From: Roseburia sp. CAG:10041_57
GTDB taxonomy: Bacteria; Bacillota; Clostridia; Lachnospirales; Lachnospiraceae
Reading direction: 5' to 3'
Assembly: GCA_001916965.1 (NCBI GenBank)
Contig: MNTL01000001.1
Span: 124,001-188,000 of the forward strand
Length of the DNA: 64,000 nt
Part shown: positions 33,512 to 43,042 of the stretch, piece by piece
How the letters are laid out: every line of letters starts with the position of its first letter
How positions within the stretch are numbered: the stretch's first letter is position 1
Notes under the pieces: model-generated
Database searches by the model: none
What the model saw: only the letters and a program-made list of their open reading frames with translations
Told to the model about the DNA's origin: nothing
Made by a program: the position numbers and the translations under genes

Positions 33512-35008
33512 TTAATGAAATTCTTCAATATCCTTATCAGGGAGCTTCTTTTCAGCAGTATTTTTAAAGGTCTGTAACTCTTTGGCGGCTTTCATAATAG
33601 GAATATTCGTACCTGCCCCTGCTACACAGCCTCCGGGACACGCCATACCTTCTATCAGGCAGCCGGTCTTCTTACCTGCTTTAGCAAGCATCAGTATCTT
33701 CTTACATTCAGCAAGACTCTCTGCATGTTCAATATGAATCTCCGTATCAGGATAGTATTCCTTGATACAGCCTTCAATTGCAGAGGCTACGCCACCTGCT
33801 ACACCATATCCACGACCTGCTGCTGTTGCATCAGCCATGGTATCCATAGCCTGAATCTCATCTAACAGAATGCCTTTTGCTTCAAACATTCCTGTCAACT
33901 CTTCAAAGGTGATAACGAAATCCACATCTGAACGGACAGATCTTCTGCTGGCTTCCAGTTTCTTGCTGGCACATGGTCCGATAAAGACTACGCTGGCGTC
34001 CGGATGTTCTTTCTTAATGACTCTTGCAGTCGCTACCATAGGGGTCAGCTCATTACTAATCTTGTCGATTGTCTCCGGGAAGAACTTCTTGGCAAGCATT
34101 GACCAGGATGGACAACAGGATGTCAGAAGGAATGGCAGTTCTCCTGTTGCTACAGAATGAACATAATGCTCTGCTTCTGCCATTGCACCCATATCTGCAC
34201 CAATGGCTGTTTCATATACATCATAGAAGCCCAGCTCTTTCAGGGCTGTTTTGATCATATCCGGTGTTACTTTATCTCCAAACTGTCCTACGAAGGAAGG
34301 CGCTACCTGTGCAATGATTTTCCTGCCTGACTGCATGGCACGTATTAACTGGAATATCTGGGATTTATCAGCAATGGCACCAAAAGGACAGCTTACCATA
34401 CACTGACCGCAGGATACACATTTTTCACTGTCAATAATTGCTCTTCCATGTGAATCAGAATGAATGGCGTTCACTCCACAGTGAGCCAGACAGGGTCTTT
34501 GCTGATGGGAAATGGCATCATAAGGACATACGGTTTTGCATTTACCACACTTGACACATTTGGTCTGGTCGATGACAGAATGACCATTCTGCATGGTAAT
34601 CGCACCACGGGGACATACCTCATTACAGGGATGCGCCAGACAGCCCATACATTTATTCGTTACTTCGTATCGGTTCTCCGGGCATGCGTTACATGCGGAA
34701 GAAATAACCTGCATAAGGGGCGGCTCATAATATTTCTCATCAATATTACTCTCTTCTACACCCTGACTGACAGGGATTGGTTCATCTTCTGGACGAAGTG
34801 ACATTCCCATTGCCAGTCTGGTACGTTCTCTGATGATTTCACGCTCTCTATATATATTATCCCAATAAGGTGAATTATCCGCATCTACAAGCTTATATGG
34901 CAATGCTTCCATATCTTCTGCCAGATTCTTGGAATTATATGCCATATTGGCGACTTCTCTGAATATTGCACGTCTGATTTTTCTGACTTGTGTGTCTATG
35001 CCTCTCAT
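33512..35008 (-). CDS. Monomeric [FeFe]-hydrogenase, group B-like
   Basis: A 498-residue iron-sulfur enzyme for reversible proton reduction, presumably with ferredoxin. A Cys-rich region (106-132) and two classical 4Fe-4S sets (C151/154/157/161 and C197/200/203/207) precede the H-cluster domain. Signature L1 is TSCCPSW (296-302), L2 is GPCASKKLE (344-352) and L3 is EGMACPGGC (453-461), supplying the four cluster cysteines. L2 begins GPC where the well-studied group A enzymes have MPC, which fits group B. No maturation gene (hydE, F, G) is nearby. The cluster is monocistronic with a Rex-like site upstream. Confidence 0.9.
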   Translation of the reverse strand: MRGIDTQVRKIRRAIFREVANMAYNSKNLAEDMEALPYKLVDADNSPYWDNIYREREIIRERTRLAMGMSLRPEDEPIPVSQGVEESNIDEKYYEPPLMQVISSACNACPENRYEVTNKCMGCLAHPCNEVCPRGAITMQNGHSVIDQTKCVKCGKCKTVCPYDAISHQQRPCLAHCGVNAIHSDSHGRAIIDSEKCVSCGQCMVSCPFGAIADKSQIFQLIRAMQSGRKIIAQVAPSFVGQFGDKVTPDMIKTALKELGFYDVYETAIGADMGAMAEAEHYVHSVATGELPFLLTSCCPSWSMLAKKFFPETIDKISNELTPMVATARVIKKEHPDASVVFIGPCASKKLEASRRSVRSDVDFVITFEELTGMFEAKGILLDEIQAMDTMADATAAGRGYGVAGGVASAIEGCIKEYYPDTEIHIEHAESLAECKKILMLAKAGKKTGCLIEGMACPGGCVAGAGTNIPIMKAAKELQTFKNTAEKKLPDKDIEEFH

Positions 35009-35059
35009 AATACCATGCCTTTCTGCAAAACAAGTTTCATTTCTTTACGCACATGTATT

Positions 35060-35077
35060 TTGACATATTTTTAACAA
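35060..35077. promoter_or_regulatory. Rex-like redox operator upstream of the hydrogenase gene
   Basis: On the minus strand the site opens TTGTTAA and ends GTCAA, matching the clostridial Rex consensus TTGTTAANNNNTTAACAA at 11 of 14 fixed positions. It lies 50 bases before the start codon. Rex would couple expression to the NADH/NAD ratio. This is a motif match only. Confidence 0.4.
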
Positions 35078-35110
35078 AAAATCAACCGTTTTATGAGTTA
35101 TGTTAAAGAT

Positions 35111-35950
35111 TTAGCATTTTTCATAAATTCCCTGAATATAATGCAGAGCTTCTACTGCATTTTCAGGCTTGGTATCTTCAAGAGTTGCATGCATATATGG
35201 CTTTTCCTTCTTCATATAAGGCATAATTCTGTCCCAATGGCACTGACCAAAGCCAACAGGAACGGAAATAAGCCTGCCATCCTGAATAACGAAATCCTTC
35301 ACATGAAGAACTGCCACATCCTTACCAAGAAGCTCAATTGCCTGGTCAAAGATTTCATCTTGTTTCTCATAGTTATAGCTCTCTAACAGATTGACAGGGT
35401 CTAAGATAATACGAAGATTCGGGGAATTAATCTCATCCAGAACCTTTCTGGCGCGAACCGGGTTGCATACGATATGTCTGACAACAGGCTCCATAGCAAC
35501 CAGTACGCCCATCTTCTCCGCATATTCAACAACCGGGCGTAAACCATCAATAAAACGCTCCAATGCCCAGTCAGACCAGCAGGCTTCTTCAAATTTATAC
35601 TCTGTATTTGGTGCTCCTGTCTCTGTTCCGACTACACCAACACCCATATGTGCTGCGAAGCGAATGTTGGCAAGATATTTGTCCTGAGTGGTGCGAAGCT
35701 GCTTCTCATCAGGATTTGCAAGATTCAGATAGCAGCCCAATACTGCACAGTCCAACTCGTTTTTATCAAACAATCTCTTTAAATACATGGCATAACCGGG
35801 TGTCAGTGCTTCATTGGCAACAGAATTGCTCTTTATTACCTTAGAAAGGGCAACGTGTGCGCAGGTAAAGCCCTGCTCCTTAATAATAGGCAGACGCTCT
35901 TCAATAGGAACGTCTACTGCATCATGTAATCTGATTCCAAACTGTAACAT
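35111..35950 (-). CDS. Sugar phosphate isomerase/epimerase (AP endonuclease 2-type TIM barrel)
   Basis: A 279-residue TIM-barrel protein of the xylose isomerase-like superfamily. Metal and acid residues typical of the family are visible in VAMEPVVRH, RIILDPVNLLE and VLHVKDFVIQDG. It is the last gene of the operon GH105-pectinesterase-esterase-isomerase, so it probably acts on a uronate or rhamnose-derived sugar released from pectin. The exact substrate cannot be read from the sequence. Confidence 0.82.
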   Translation of the reverse strand: MLQFGIRLHDAVDVPIEERLPIIKEQGFTCAHVALSKVIKSNSVANEALTPGYAMYLKRLFDKNELDCAVLGCYLNLANPDEKQLRTTQDKYLANIRFAAHMGVGVVGTETGAPNTEYKFEEACWSDWALERFIDGLRPVVEYAEKMGVLVAMEPVVRHIVCNPVRARKVLDEINSPNLRIILDPVNLLESYNYEKQDEIFDQAIELLGKDVAVLHVKDFVIQDGRLISVPVGFGQCHWDRIMPYMKKEKPYMHATLEDTKPENAVEALHYIQGIYEKC

Positions 35951-35964
35951 AGAAATATCCTCCT

Positions 35965-37047
35965 TTATCTGATTCTAAAAGTGTCTATATATTCTTTTAA
36001 ATGTGTATCGTGCCAGCAGTGTCCACCTTCTTCGATGTCGTGGATAATCCGGTCTTCTGCGTCATAAAGCCGATAGGCAGCCCTGATAATGTCCATCTGT
36101 TCGTATACATTATCCAAGCCCCTGTATCCATTAAGATGATCAGCCCTGCATGACTGCACCATGAGATTACGAGGTGCAATCAGAGAAGCAATATCTCCTA
36201 TATCAAAATGTTCCCACAGGTGCGGCACATAGTTACAACTGCAATTCCCATTTAATATGAGAAGAGAATCTTTGAAGCCATACAGATAACCACTGATGAA
36301 TACGTTATGGACCCGCTCATCCAGTGCGGAGAAATACAAAGTCTGCATACCGCCGCCGGAAAAGCCAAGGCAGGATACCTGGGAAGTATCCCACTCAGTA
36401 CGGCTCAATACATAGTCCATGATCTTCATCAGATCCCAGACACACATTCCTATGACAGTCTCGCCCAGAGGTTCTGCCATATGAGCCAGATGGAAGCAGG
36501 AGGAAGTCAGAAATGATTTCTCATCATCATGCTGTAAGGCTTCATCTCTTCTTTCACCGAAGCCCCTGCAATCCGGGCATACGGCAACGAAGCCAAGTCT
36601 TGCAAGCTGCATGCCATAATCATAATTATATTTAAGAATGGCATCTGCAACTGCAGGAATTTCGCGCACTCCCGCAACGGAGAACTTACCGGCGCCCTGA
36701 TGACCTGGCGGTGCGATAAATACCTTAGGTCTGTCTATATTTTCTGGAATCAGAATGTACATTGGAACCCATACATCCTCTTCCGTCTGAATCAGGACTT
36801 TTTCTCTTTTGATACCAGGTTCTGCTATTACTGTTTCTACCAGTCGTGGCATAAGCGGCACATGATCCATTTTATCCAGACCCAGCAGATCTGCTAATGT
36901 CTTTCGGGAAGCCTGCGCCCATTTCTCCCACTCTTCCCTGGTCTTTCCTTTAAAGAAGTCTTTCCTTGCAAAGCGGTCATACTTTGACTTCATATTGGGA
37001 AGACTCCCATAATACTGACTGATTGTAATTGTTCTGTTTTCTTCCAT
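35965..37047 (-). CDS. Alpha/beta-hydrolase, probable carbohydrate esterase (acetyl-xylan-esterase-like)
   Basis: A 360-residue serine hydrolase of the PF12715/dienelactone-like type. The nucleophile elbow is GFSGGG, the oxyanion region FIAPPGHQGAGKF, CRGFGERRDEAL follows, and the C-terminal GGHCWHD supplies the catalytic histidine. There is no signal peptide, so it acts in the cytoplasm. Between a pectinesterase and an isomerase gene, it is best explained as a deacetylase of imported pectin oligosaccharides, but this is inferred from context. Confidence 0.8.
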   Translation of the reverse strand: MEENRTITISQYYGSLPNMKSKYDRFARKDFFKGKTREEWEKWAQASRKTLADLLGLDKMDHVPLMPRLVETVIAEPGIKREKVLIQTEEDVWVPMYILIPENIDRPKVFIAPPGHQGAGKFSVAGVREIPAVADAILKYNYDYGMQLARLGFVAVCPDCRGFGERRDEALQHDDEKSFLTSSCFHLAHMAEPLGETVIGMCVWDLMKIMDYVLSRTEWDTSQVSCLGFSGGGMQTLYFSALDERVHNVFISGYLYGFKDSLLILNGNCSCNYVPHLWEHFDIGDIASLIAPRNLMVQSCRADHLNGYRGLDNVYEQMDIIRAAYRLYDAEDRIIHDIEEGGHCWHDTHLKEYIDTFRIR

Positions 37048-37066
37048 GTTTTGTAACCCCGTTTGT

Positions 37067-38026
37067 TTAAAACCCTAATACTTTATCCTGTGTGTATTCT
37101 GCGGCTTCCTTATCTGTTAAAAATGTAACAAAAGGTGCTCTCTCTGAAGGCGTAGCACCTTCACCGTAATTGTTATATTCGGCAAAGTATAAAGTATCCC
37201 ACGCATCCTTCTTATTCCAGTCATGCCAGCCCTCTGGTCTGATGTGACCATCAATTTCAGAATTCAGGATAACTACCCTGGCATAATTTCTCCAGGGACG
37301 GCCTAGATATGCACTGTTCTTTGGGCAGTCACTGGTGAAATGGCAATGATTGAATACATAGCCGTACTTCTGCCCTTCATAGGTAGAAGCTGCAGTTACA
37401 TAGCCGTTTACTTCCGCATTGCGGTTGCGCATGAATAACTCACAGCTTTCAAAATAAGCTGTGGCACTGCCAAAAATAAAGTCTATGTTTCCACTGATAT
37501 AGCAGTTCTTGTATAGATGTCTGCCATGTTTCCTGGGAGCAAATTCCTTAGGACCACGAAAGCCTCCCGGCTGCATCTCCTTTTTCGGAAGTGGCGCTGT
37601 AAAGAGAGTGTCCTGATATCCCTCGAAACGGCAGTTCTCGAATACAAGATGATCGCCATCCGCATAGACAGCGAGTGCCTGACCTGCGATATCGCCCTGA
37701 CCGGCTTCATTACAGAAAGTCAGATTATCAGCATAAAAATGATCGGCATCAATGAAAAAAGAAGGAGTTCTGAAAGTACCGCGCTTCTCTCCATCCGCAA
37801 GAACTTCAAAAGCACCATCAGAGTAGGTGATTCTGGTTGTGGAAGCATCTTCACCAATCATGGAAATATTATCCTGATGAACAACCAGACGTTCCCTGTA
37901 TGTTCCGGGGGCGATATGAATGATGACTTCCTGATCTGCATAACGTGTTGCAGCCTCAAGAGCATCTGCTATCTCCCTGAATTCCCTGTCTCCCTGCTCT
38001 GAAACATATAATTCCTGAATATTCAC
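37067..38026 (-). CDS. Pectinesterase (CE8)
   Basis: Removes methyl esters from galacturonate residues. The 319-residue right-handed beta-helix has the family residues: Gln in AGQALAVY, Gln-Asp in GYQDTLF, the catalytic Asp in GNIDFIFG and Arg/Trp in YLGRPWRNYARV. There is no signal peptide, which suggests action on imported oligogalacturonides. GTG 38026 (AGGTGG 5 bases upstream) is preferred over the longer frame to 38062. It lies 17 bp after the GH105 gene and 19 bp before the esterase gene. Confidence 0.92.
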   Translation of the reverse strand: MNIQELYVSEQGDREFREIADALEAATRYADQEVIIHIAPGTYRERLVVHQDNISMIGEDASTTRITYSDGAFEVLADGEKRGTFRTPSFFIDADHFYADNLTFCNEAGQGDIAGQALAVYADGDHLVFENCRFEGYQDTLFTAPLPKKEMQPGGFRGPKEFAPRKHGRHLYKNCYISGNIDFIFGSATAYFESCELFMRNRNAEVNGYVTAASTYEGQKYGYVFNHCHFTSDCPKNSAYLGRPWRNYARVVILNSEIDGHIRPEGWHDWNKKDAWDTLYFAEYNNYGEGATPSERAPFVTFLTDKEAAEYTQDKVLGF

Positions 38027-38043
38027 TTTGCCACCTGTCCTTT

Positions 38044-39177
38044 CTATGCTTCCAGACGGCACATTTCTGCATAAGCAAGCAGGAATGGAGCAGTTCCTTT
38101 GGCATCATCCTTTACAACAGGTTCGGACATATAATACTCATAAGTACCATCTCTTCTTGGATTGCTGTCAGGTCCTAAACCTGCGACCAGGCAGATGCCG
38201 CCAAGACTCATTTCGCCCTCTACTGTGGAAAGGTAAGTATCACAGATTCCCTTGAATGCCTTTTGACCATATGTACTGTATTCAGCCGGTAAGAAGCCAA
38301 GACGAGCGCCTTTCATCAGACAATATGCCATGATAGAGCTGCCGCTTGTCTCCAGGTAATTCTTCTCTCTGCCCGGGAAGTTAGGCACCTGATACCACAT
38401 GCCCTCCGGTGACTGGAATTTCAACATGGAATCAATCAGATCACGATACATCTGCTGTAAATGGTCATAATCAAGATAATCCTTATCTGCAAGCACCAGA
38501 GTATCCAGAAGTGCCATGGAGAACCAGCCAAGAGAACGAAGCCAGAAGTTTCTGGAAAGTCCTGTCTCTTTATCAGCCCAGAACATCTTCCTCTCGGAAT
38601 CATAGGCATGGTAATATAAGCCTGTTTCCTTGTCCTTCATATTTCTCTCTACTTCAAAGAACTGATGGAAAATATCTTCATAATTCTTCTTATCATTAAA
38701 ACGGTTCTCATATTCGATATAAAAAGGCTGTGCCATATACAGACCATCCAGCCAGACCTGATTCGGATAAATCATCTTGTGCCAGAAGTTGCCTTCCTTT
38801 GTACGTGGCATTTCCAGAATCTGCTGATAGATCCTGGAGGCAGCCTTGGCATACTTCTCCTTGCCTGTCAGATCATATAGGGTGAACAAGTTCTTACCTT
38901 CATTGATATTGTCGAGATTAAGCTCTTCCTTATGGCAGCCGTTGATCGTGCCGTCTTCCTGTACACGATAGCTGATATATTCCTCTGCAAACTTGAAATA
39001 TTTCTCGTTCCTGCCTACCTTATATAATTCCAGTAAAGACATGATCATGCAGCCATCAATATAATCCCAGGATGCCTTCTTACCTGCACGAATCTTCTCA
39101 ATGTTCCATACAGGCTCTTCCAGGGTACTTCTGTCAATCAATTCATTTACATATTTTTCCACAATTTCTATTGCCAT
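38044..39177 (-). CDS. GH105 unsaturated rhamnogalacturonyl/galacturonyl hydrolase
   Basis: Releases the 4,5-unsaturated uronate from the non-reducing end of lyase-cut pectin oligosaccharides. The 377-residue (alpha/alpha)6 barrel shows WDYIDGCMIMSLLELYK, QVWLDGLYMAQPF (catalytic Asp), RNFWLRSLGWFSMALLDTL and ETSGSSIMAYCLMKG. ATG 39177 follows AAGGAGA; the open frame extends 70 codons upstream without support. First gene of the four-gene pectin operon, with a promoter and a cre site at its start. It has no signal peptide. Confidence 0.93.
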   Translation of the reverse strand: MAIEIVEKYVNELIDRSTLEEPVWNIEKIRAGKKASWDYIDGCMIMSLLELYKVGRNEKYFKFAEEYISYRVQEDGTINGCHKEELNLDNINEGKNLFTLYDLTGKEKYAKAASRIYQQILEMPRTKEGNFWHKMIYPNQVWLDGLYMAQPFYIEYENRFNDKKNYEDIFHQFFEVERNMKDKETGLYYHAYDSERKMFWADKETGLSRNFWLRSLGWFSMALLDTLVLADKDYLDYDHLQQMYRDLIDSMLKFQSPEGMWYQVPNFPGREKNYLETSGSSIMAYCLMKGARLGFLPAEYSTYGQKAFKGICDTYLSTVEGEMSLGGICLVAGLGPDSNPRRDGTYEYYMSEPVVKDDAKGTAPFLLAYAEMCRLEA

Positions 39178-39200
39178 TTCCGTTCTCCTTCTGATATCTT

Positions 39201-39215
39201 GCGTAAGCGCTTTCA
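39201..39215 (-). promoter_or_regulatory. cre site (CcpA) of the GH105 operon
   Basis: Minus-strand TGAAAGCGCTTACGC matches the cre consensus TGWAARCGYTWNCW except for its last base. It starts about 8 bp after the -10, at the expected +1, a position where CcpA blocks transcription during growth on preferred sugars. Confidence 0.75.
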
Positions 39216-39222
39216 TATCTGA

Positions 39223-39251
39223 ATTATAGCAGAATACCGGCATGCAAACAA
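39223..39251 (-). promoter_or_regulatory. Sigma-A promoter of the GH105-pectinesterase operon
   Basis: Minus-strand TTGTTT (39251-39246), a 17-bp spacer and a perfect TATAAT (39228-39223). Confidence 0.75.
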
Positions 39252-39411
39252 GGTAATTTTTGACGTTATTATCTGTTACAAGAATTGTCACTTTATTCTT
39301 TTGTATTGGCTGGAAAAGATATTCATGCTTTGATAGAATGAACATGTACTCTCGGAATGCTTCACTTAGAAGACTCCGAGGGTACATTAAATTTCAAATG
39401 GAGGAATTTAT

Positions 39412-41331
39412 ATGATACCGGAACTGGAAAAGGCACTGAATACGTGCAATGTAGATAAATTAGCAGCAATTCTTGCGCATGATCCGTCTTTGATCAATGC
39501 GCTTAATGATAAAGGAGTGCCCTATGCCTTTGTAGGCGCTATGCAGGGGAATCTGGCGTTGACCAGATATATCGTGGAATATACAATGGCAAGCATGAAC
39601 ACCAGAGATGCCGATTATAAGGGAATCCTGCACTACGCAGTGATGTCAGGCAAGGCAGATACGATTCCCTATCTGGTTGAGCGGGTCGGCATGTCAGCCT
39701 TCGACGGTGACAGGAATCTCATAACCCCATATGATCTGGCACATCAGAACCGGTATAAAGAAATCGAAGAATACTTCAGCTCTCACTATCAGGTCAGATA
39801 TGAGGATACTTACCACAATCCCATCCGTACAGGTATGTACCCTGATCCATCCGTTATCCGTGTAGGTGAGGACTATTATATGGCTAACTCCACGTTTATC
39901 TTTTTCCCCTGTATTCCTATCTCTCACTCCAGAGATCTGCTCCACTGGGATATCATAGGTCATGCAATCACCAACCCTGAGTGGGCGCATGTGGATGAGC
40001 TGGAGGGCGGCAGAGGTTACTGGGCACCGGATATTTCCTATCATAATGGCAGATTCTACGTTACTGCAACATATCGCATGAACGATACAGACGGTCCACG
40101 AAGACGACAGATTGTGGTGTCCAGCGATAGACCGGAAGGACCTTATAGTGAGCCTTTTTATATTGATGAAGATGGTATTGATCCGTCACTGTTTCATGAT
40201 GATGACGGACGCTCCTATATGCTGCTGAACCGTGGTGCCAGAATCCTGGAGCTGGATCTTGAAAAAGGAAGACAGCTTACGCCAGCGGTCTTACTTTTCT
40301 ACGGAGATCAGAAACGTGCGCCAGAAGGTCCACACTTATTAAAAAAAGATGGATGGTATTATCTGTTTGAGGCTGAAGGCGGCACTGGAGAAGGACACAG
40401 AATTACTGTTTCACGTTCCAGAACACTGATGGGAATCTATGAACCCTGTCCTTATAATCCCATTATGCGCCAATGGCTCCCCGATGCGCCAATCCAGCGC
40501 TGTGGTCACGGTAAGCCTGTTATGACACAGCATGGCGACTGGTATATGGTATATCTGTGTGGAAGAATGATTGACCAGAAATACAGTATGTTAGGACGTG
40601 AAACAGCACTTGATCCTATTACCTGGACAACGGATGGATGGCCTATTGTCAATCATTTACAAGGTCCAGGCTGCCAGCAAAAGAAGCCGCTGCCGGAAAT
40701 TCCTTATTATTCTAAAGATAAAGATACCGGATTTGGAGCTAATACTTTATCCGGTGATTTCATGACACCAAGGACTCCGACCCTGCATGGCATACAGGTG
40801 CAGAATGGCATCTTAACATTAGAAGGAAGTCACGCAGACCTGAACTCTGCTGATGCAAAGAATGTGTTGGTTCGCAGACAGGAAGATTTTGCTTTCACGG
40901 CAAAGGTTGTCATGGACTGCTCTGCCCTGCAGGATGGTCAGGATGCGGGAATGACCTGCTATTATGATGAGAATACCTATCTCAAATATGGAGTCTATTG
41001 TATACACTCAAGGTACTTCTTACAGGTATTTGAGAAAATAAATATGGATGAGCATGTTGCTTTTTCAAAAGATATTACAGATGCGATAATGACACAAATG
41101 TCAGAAATTGAATTACAGATTACAACAGACTATTTAAAGAGAACTTTCTGTTACTGTTGTGGTAAACAGGAAACAGAACCCCTGGGAACACTTGAAAATG
41201 TCTACTATCTATGTGATGAAGGCATACGTAAGGGTAAGCGATTTACGGGTGCCATGATAGGCGTATATGCCTATGCCGCAGAAGAATGCTTAAAAGTGAA
41301 TTTCAGGGATTTTCAATATATAAGTAAATAA
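39412..41331 (+). CDS. Ankyrin-repeat/GH43 fusion, probable arabinosidase or xylosidase
   Basis: A 639-residue cytoplasmic protein. Residues 1-130 form about three ankyrin-like repeats (DKLAAILAHDPSLINALNDKG, ILHYAVMSGKADTIPYLVE, ITPYDLAHQNRYKEIEEYF). Residues about 138-450 are a GH43 five-bladed propeller with the Asp of MYPDPSVIR, the modulating Asp of DGIDPSLFHDDDG and the acid Glu of APEGPHLL. Residues about 460-639 are the beta-sandwich seen after many GH43 domains. GGAGG precedes the ATG. It is divergent from the GH105 operon, and a 10-bp stem (TACTCTCGGA with TCCGAGGGTA) lies in its leader. Confidence 0.88.
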   Translation: MIPELEKALNTCNVDKLAAILAHDPSLINALNDKGVPYAFVGAMQGNLALTRYIVEYTMASMNTRDADYKGILHYAVMSGKADTIPYLVERVGMSAFDGDRNLITPYDLAHQNRYKEIEEYFSSHYQVRYEDTYHNPIRTGMYPDPSVIRVGEDYYMANSTFIFFPCIPISHSRDLLHWDIIGHAITNPEWAHVDELEGGRGYWAPDISYHNGRFYVTATYRMNDTDGPRRRQIVVSSDRPEGPYSEPFYIDEDGIDPSLFHDDDGRSYMLLNRGARILELDLEKGRQLTPAVLLFYGDQKRAPEGPHLLKKDGWYYLFEAEGGTGEGHRITVSRSRTLMGIYEPCPYNPIMRQWLPDAPIQRCGHGKPVMTQHGDWYMVYLCGRMIDQKYSMLGRETALDPITWTTDGWPIVNHLQGPGCQQKKPLPEIPYYSKDKDTGFGANTLSGDFMTPRTPTLHGIQVQNGILTLEGSHADLNSADAKNVLVRRQEDFAFTAKVVMDCSALQDGQDAGMTCYYDENTYLKYGVYCIHSRYFLQVFEKINMDEHVAFSKDITDAIMTQMSEIELQITTDYLKRTFCYCCGKQETEPLGTLENVYYLCDEGIRKGKRFTGAMIGVYAYAAEECLKVNFRDFQYISK

Positions 41332-41351
41332 ATATATATTGGGTCATACAA

Positions 41352-41387
41352 AAACAGGCGCGGATAACTATAATCCTGCGCCTGTTT
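41352..41387. terminator. Bidirectional terminator between GH43 and GH28 genes
   Basis: AAACAGGCGC and GCGCCTGTTT with an inner GGAT/ATCC helix; T-rich on both sides. Confidence 0.75.
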
Positions 41388-41404
41388 GTATTTATACCGG
41401 TTAT

Positions 41405-42958
41405 TTATTTCTCTAAATGATCGATTCCATCAGCAATGATTGCTTCACCCTTCTGACCGGATACTGTTACATTTCTGCAAATGAATGTTTCAATGTTCTT
41501 TGCAAAGATTCCTGTATTAGTCTGTGGTTCTGCACCATCCATCATGGCAGGTACGCCTGCTGTTGGATTCTCCGTAAAGGAGAAGGATGCATTGTCAAAC
41601 ACAACTTCGTGGATCTTCTGCTCTGGCAGACCATACATGTAAGAAGCTGCTGCGTGGCAGTTCGTTGCCTGTAAGTTTTTGAACAGGAAATCACCAAGGT
41701 AAGGTGTTCTCTCATCTACAGGATGATACTCCTTGGACTGTACATAATCAGAATGTCCATCTGCGTCGCAGAAATAGAAGGAATTGAGAACAACCGGAGT
41801 CATAACATGATCCATGATGATATTCTCGAATTTGATACCTGTTACAATGGCATCTTTACCGCGTCCACGTCTGGTCTTGATACGAAGACCTCTGTCTGTA
41901 TGCAGGAAAAGGCACTCTTCCACGCTCATGTCCTTAACGCCGCCAGCCATTTCACTGCCGATTGTGATGGAACCATGGCCGTCTCTCATGCAGCACTGTC
42001 TGATTGTAATCTTCTCAGATGGTGTCTTGTACTTTGCTCCCATGTAAATCTTACCGGATTTAACAGCGATACAGTCATCACCTACAGAGAAATATACACC
42101 AATGATATCAACATTCTTACAGGATTCAGGATCAAGACCGTCTGTGTTTGGTGAATCCTTAGGTCCTAATACAGAGATACCGATGAACTTCAGATCTTCT
42201 GAGAAGAAAGGATGAATGTTCCAGGAAGGGCTGTTCTGTACAGTAATTCCATGAAGAACGACATTTTTACAATGATTCAGGAAAATCATACGAGGACGCC
42301 ATGCAATTCTTCTGACCTTGGGATTGTTCCACCAGTTCTCTCTGCTGGCATTACCGTCAATCGTTCCCTGACCTGTGATAACTACGTTCTCTACATTGAT
42401 ACCTGTAATGATTGCTGCGAACATATCATTAGGATCGCCTTCCCAGGTACCAAGCAGGTATTCCTTCTCAGGATCCTGACATTCGATTCTGCCCGGAAGA
42501 ATAGGGAAGCGCTCTCTGTCTGTATAAGCAGATAATACAGAATCCTTAGCCAGTTCGATAACCAGATCACTCTTTAAGAATAATGGATAAATCTTGTATA
42601 CACCAGCGGGTACGTATACTCTGCCGCCCTTAGGACAAGCATTGATTGCGCACTGGATTGCTGCGGTATCATTTGTCTCTCCATCACCCTTGGCACCAAA
42701 ATCCTTAACATTGAGTACCACGTATTCATTTTCTGTTGTAACAGAGAATACGCTGGTCATTTCATCACCACATTTAATCTGTACATCATATGTGGTCGCA
42801 GGAGCCAGACCAAAAACAGTAGCAACATTACGGCTGCTCTTCTCAGCAAGTTCTCCATTTACATATATTTCATGCTCTGCCTCGGAAGAAAAATATCCAT
42901 TCTCCTTTAATTCTACTACAAAGCTGGTCGATGTCTTATAAATTACTTCGTACTTCAT
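41405..42958 (-). CDS. GH28 polygalacturonase (probably exo-acting, cytoplasmic)
   Basis: Hydrolyses alpha-1,4-galacturonosyl links. The 517 residues begin with an Fn3-like beta domain (about 1-78), then the GH28 beta-helix (DFGAKGDGETNDTAAIQ) with the four signature blocks NTDG, GDDC, GHGS and RIKT. The lack of a signal peptide plus the N-terminal domain is typical of the intracellular exo-type enzymes that process imported oligogalacturonides. ATG 42958 follows GGAGG; the longer open frame to 43075 lies in a structured leader. The next gene upstream is an AraC regulator. Confidence 0.92.
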   Translation of the reverse strand: MKYEVIYKTSTSFVVELKENGYFSSEAEHEIYVNGELAEKSSRNVATVFGLAPATTYDVQIKCGDEMTSVFSVTTENEYVVLNVKDFGAKGDGETNDTAAIQCAINACPKGGRVYVPAGVYKIYPLFLKSDLVIELAKDSVLSAYTDRERFPILPGRIECQDPEKEYLLGTWEGDPNDMFAAIITGINVENVVITGQGTIDGNASRENWWNNPKVRRIAWRPRMIFLNHCKNVVLHGITVQNSPSWNIHPFFSEDLKFIGISVLGPKDSPNTDGLDPESCKNVDIIGVYFSVGDDCIAVKSGKIYMGAKYKTPSEKITIRQCCMRDGHGSITIGSEMAGGVKDMSVEECLFLHTDRGLRIKTRRGRGKDAIVTGIKFENIIMDHVMTPVVLNSFYFCDADGHSDYVQSKEYHPVDERTPYLGDFLFKNLQATNCHAAASYMYGLPEQKIHEVVFDNASFSFTENPTAGVPAMMDGAEPQTNTGIFAKNIETFICRNVTVSGQKGEAIIADGIDHLEK

Positions 42959-43017
42959 GAAATCCTCCATCCTGCCGCTTATGGGCTTACGTTTGTTATG
43001 CCTATCTAGCATCTGCG

Positions 43018-43038
43018 AATTTGTGCAAAGCACAAATT
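43018..43038 (-). promoter_or_regulatory. Perfect leader hairpin 1 of the GH28 gene
   Basis: Arms AATTTGTGC and GCACAAATT, loop of three bases, 60 bases before the start codon. There is no U-run, so it is not a terminator. Confidence 0.5.
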
Positions 43039-43042
43039 TGCC

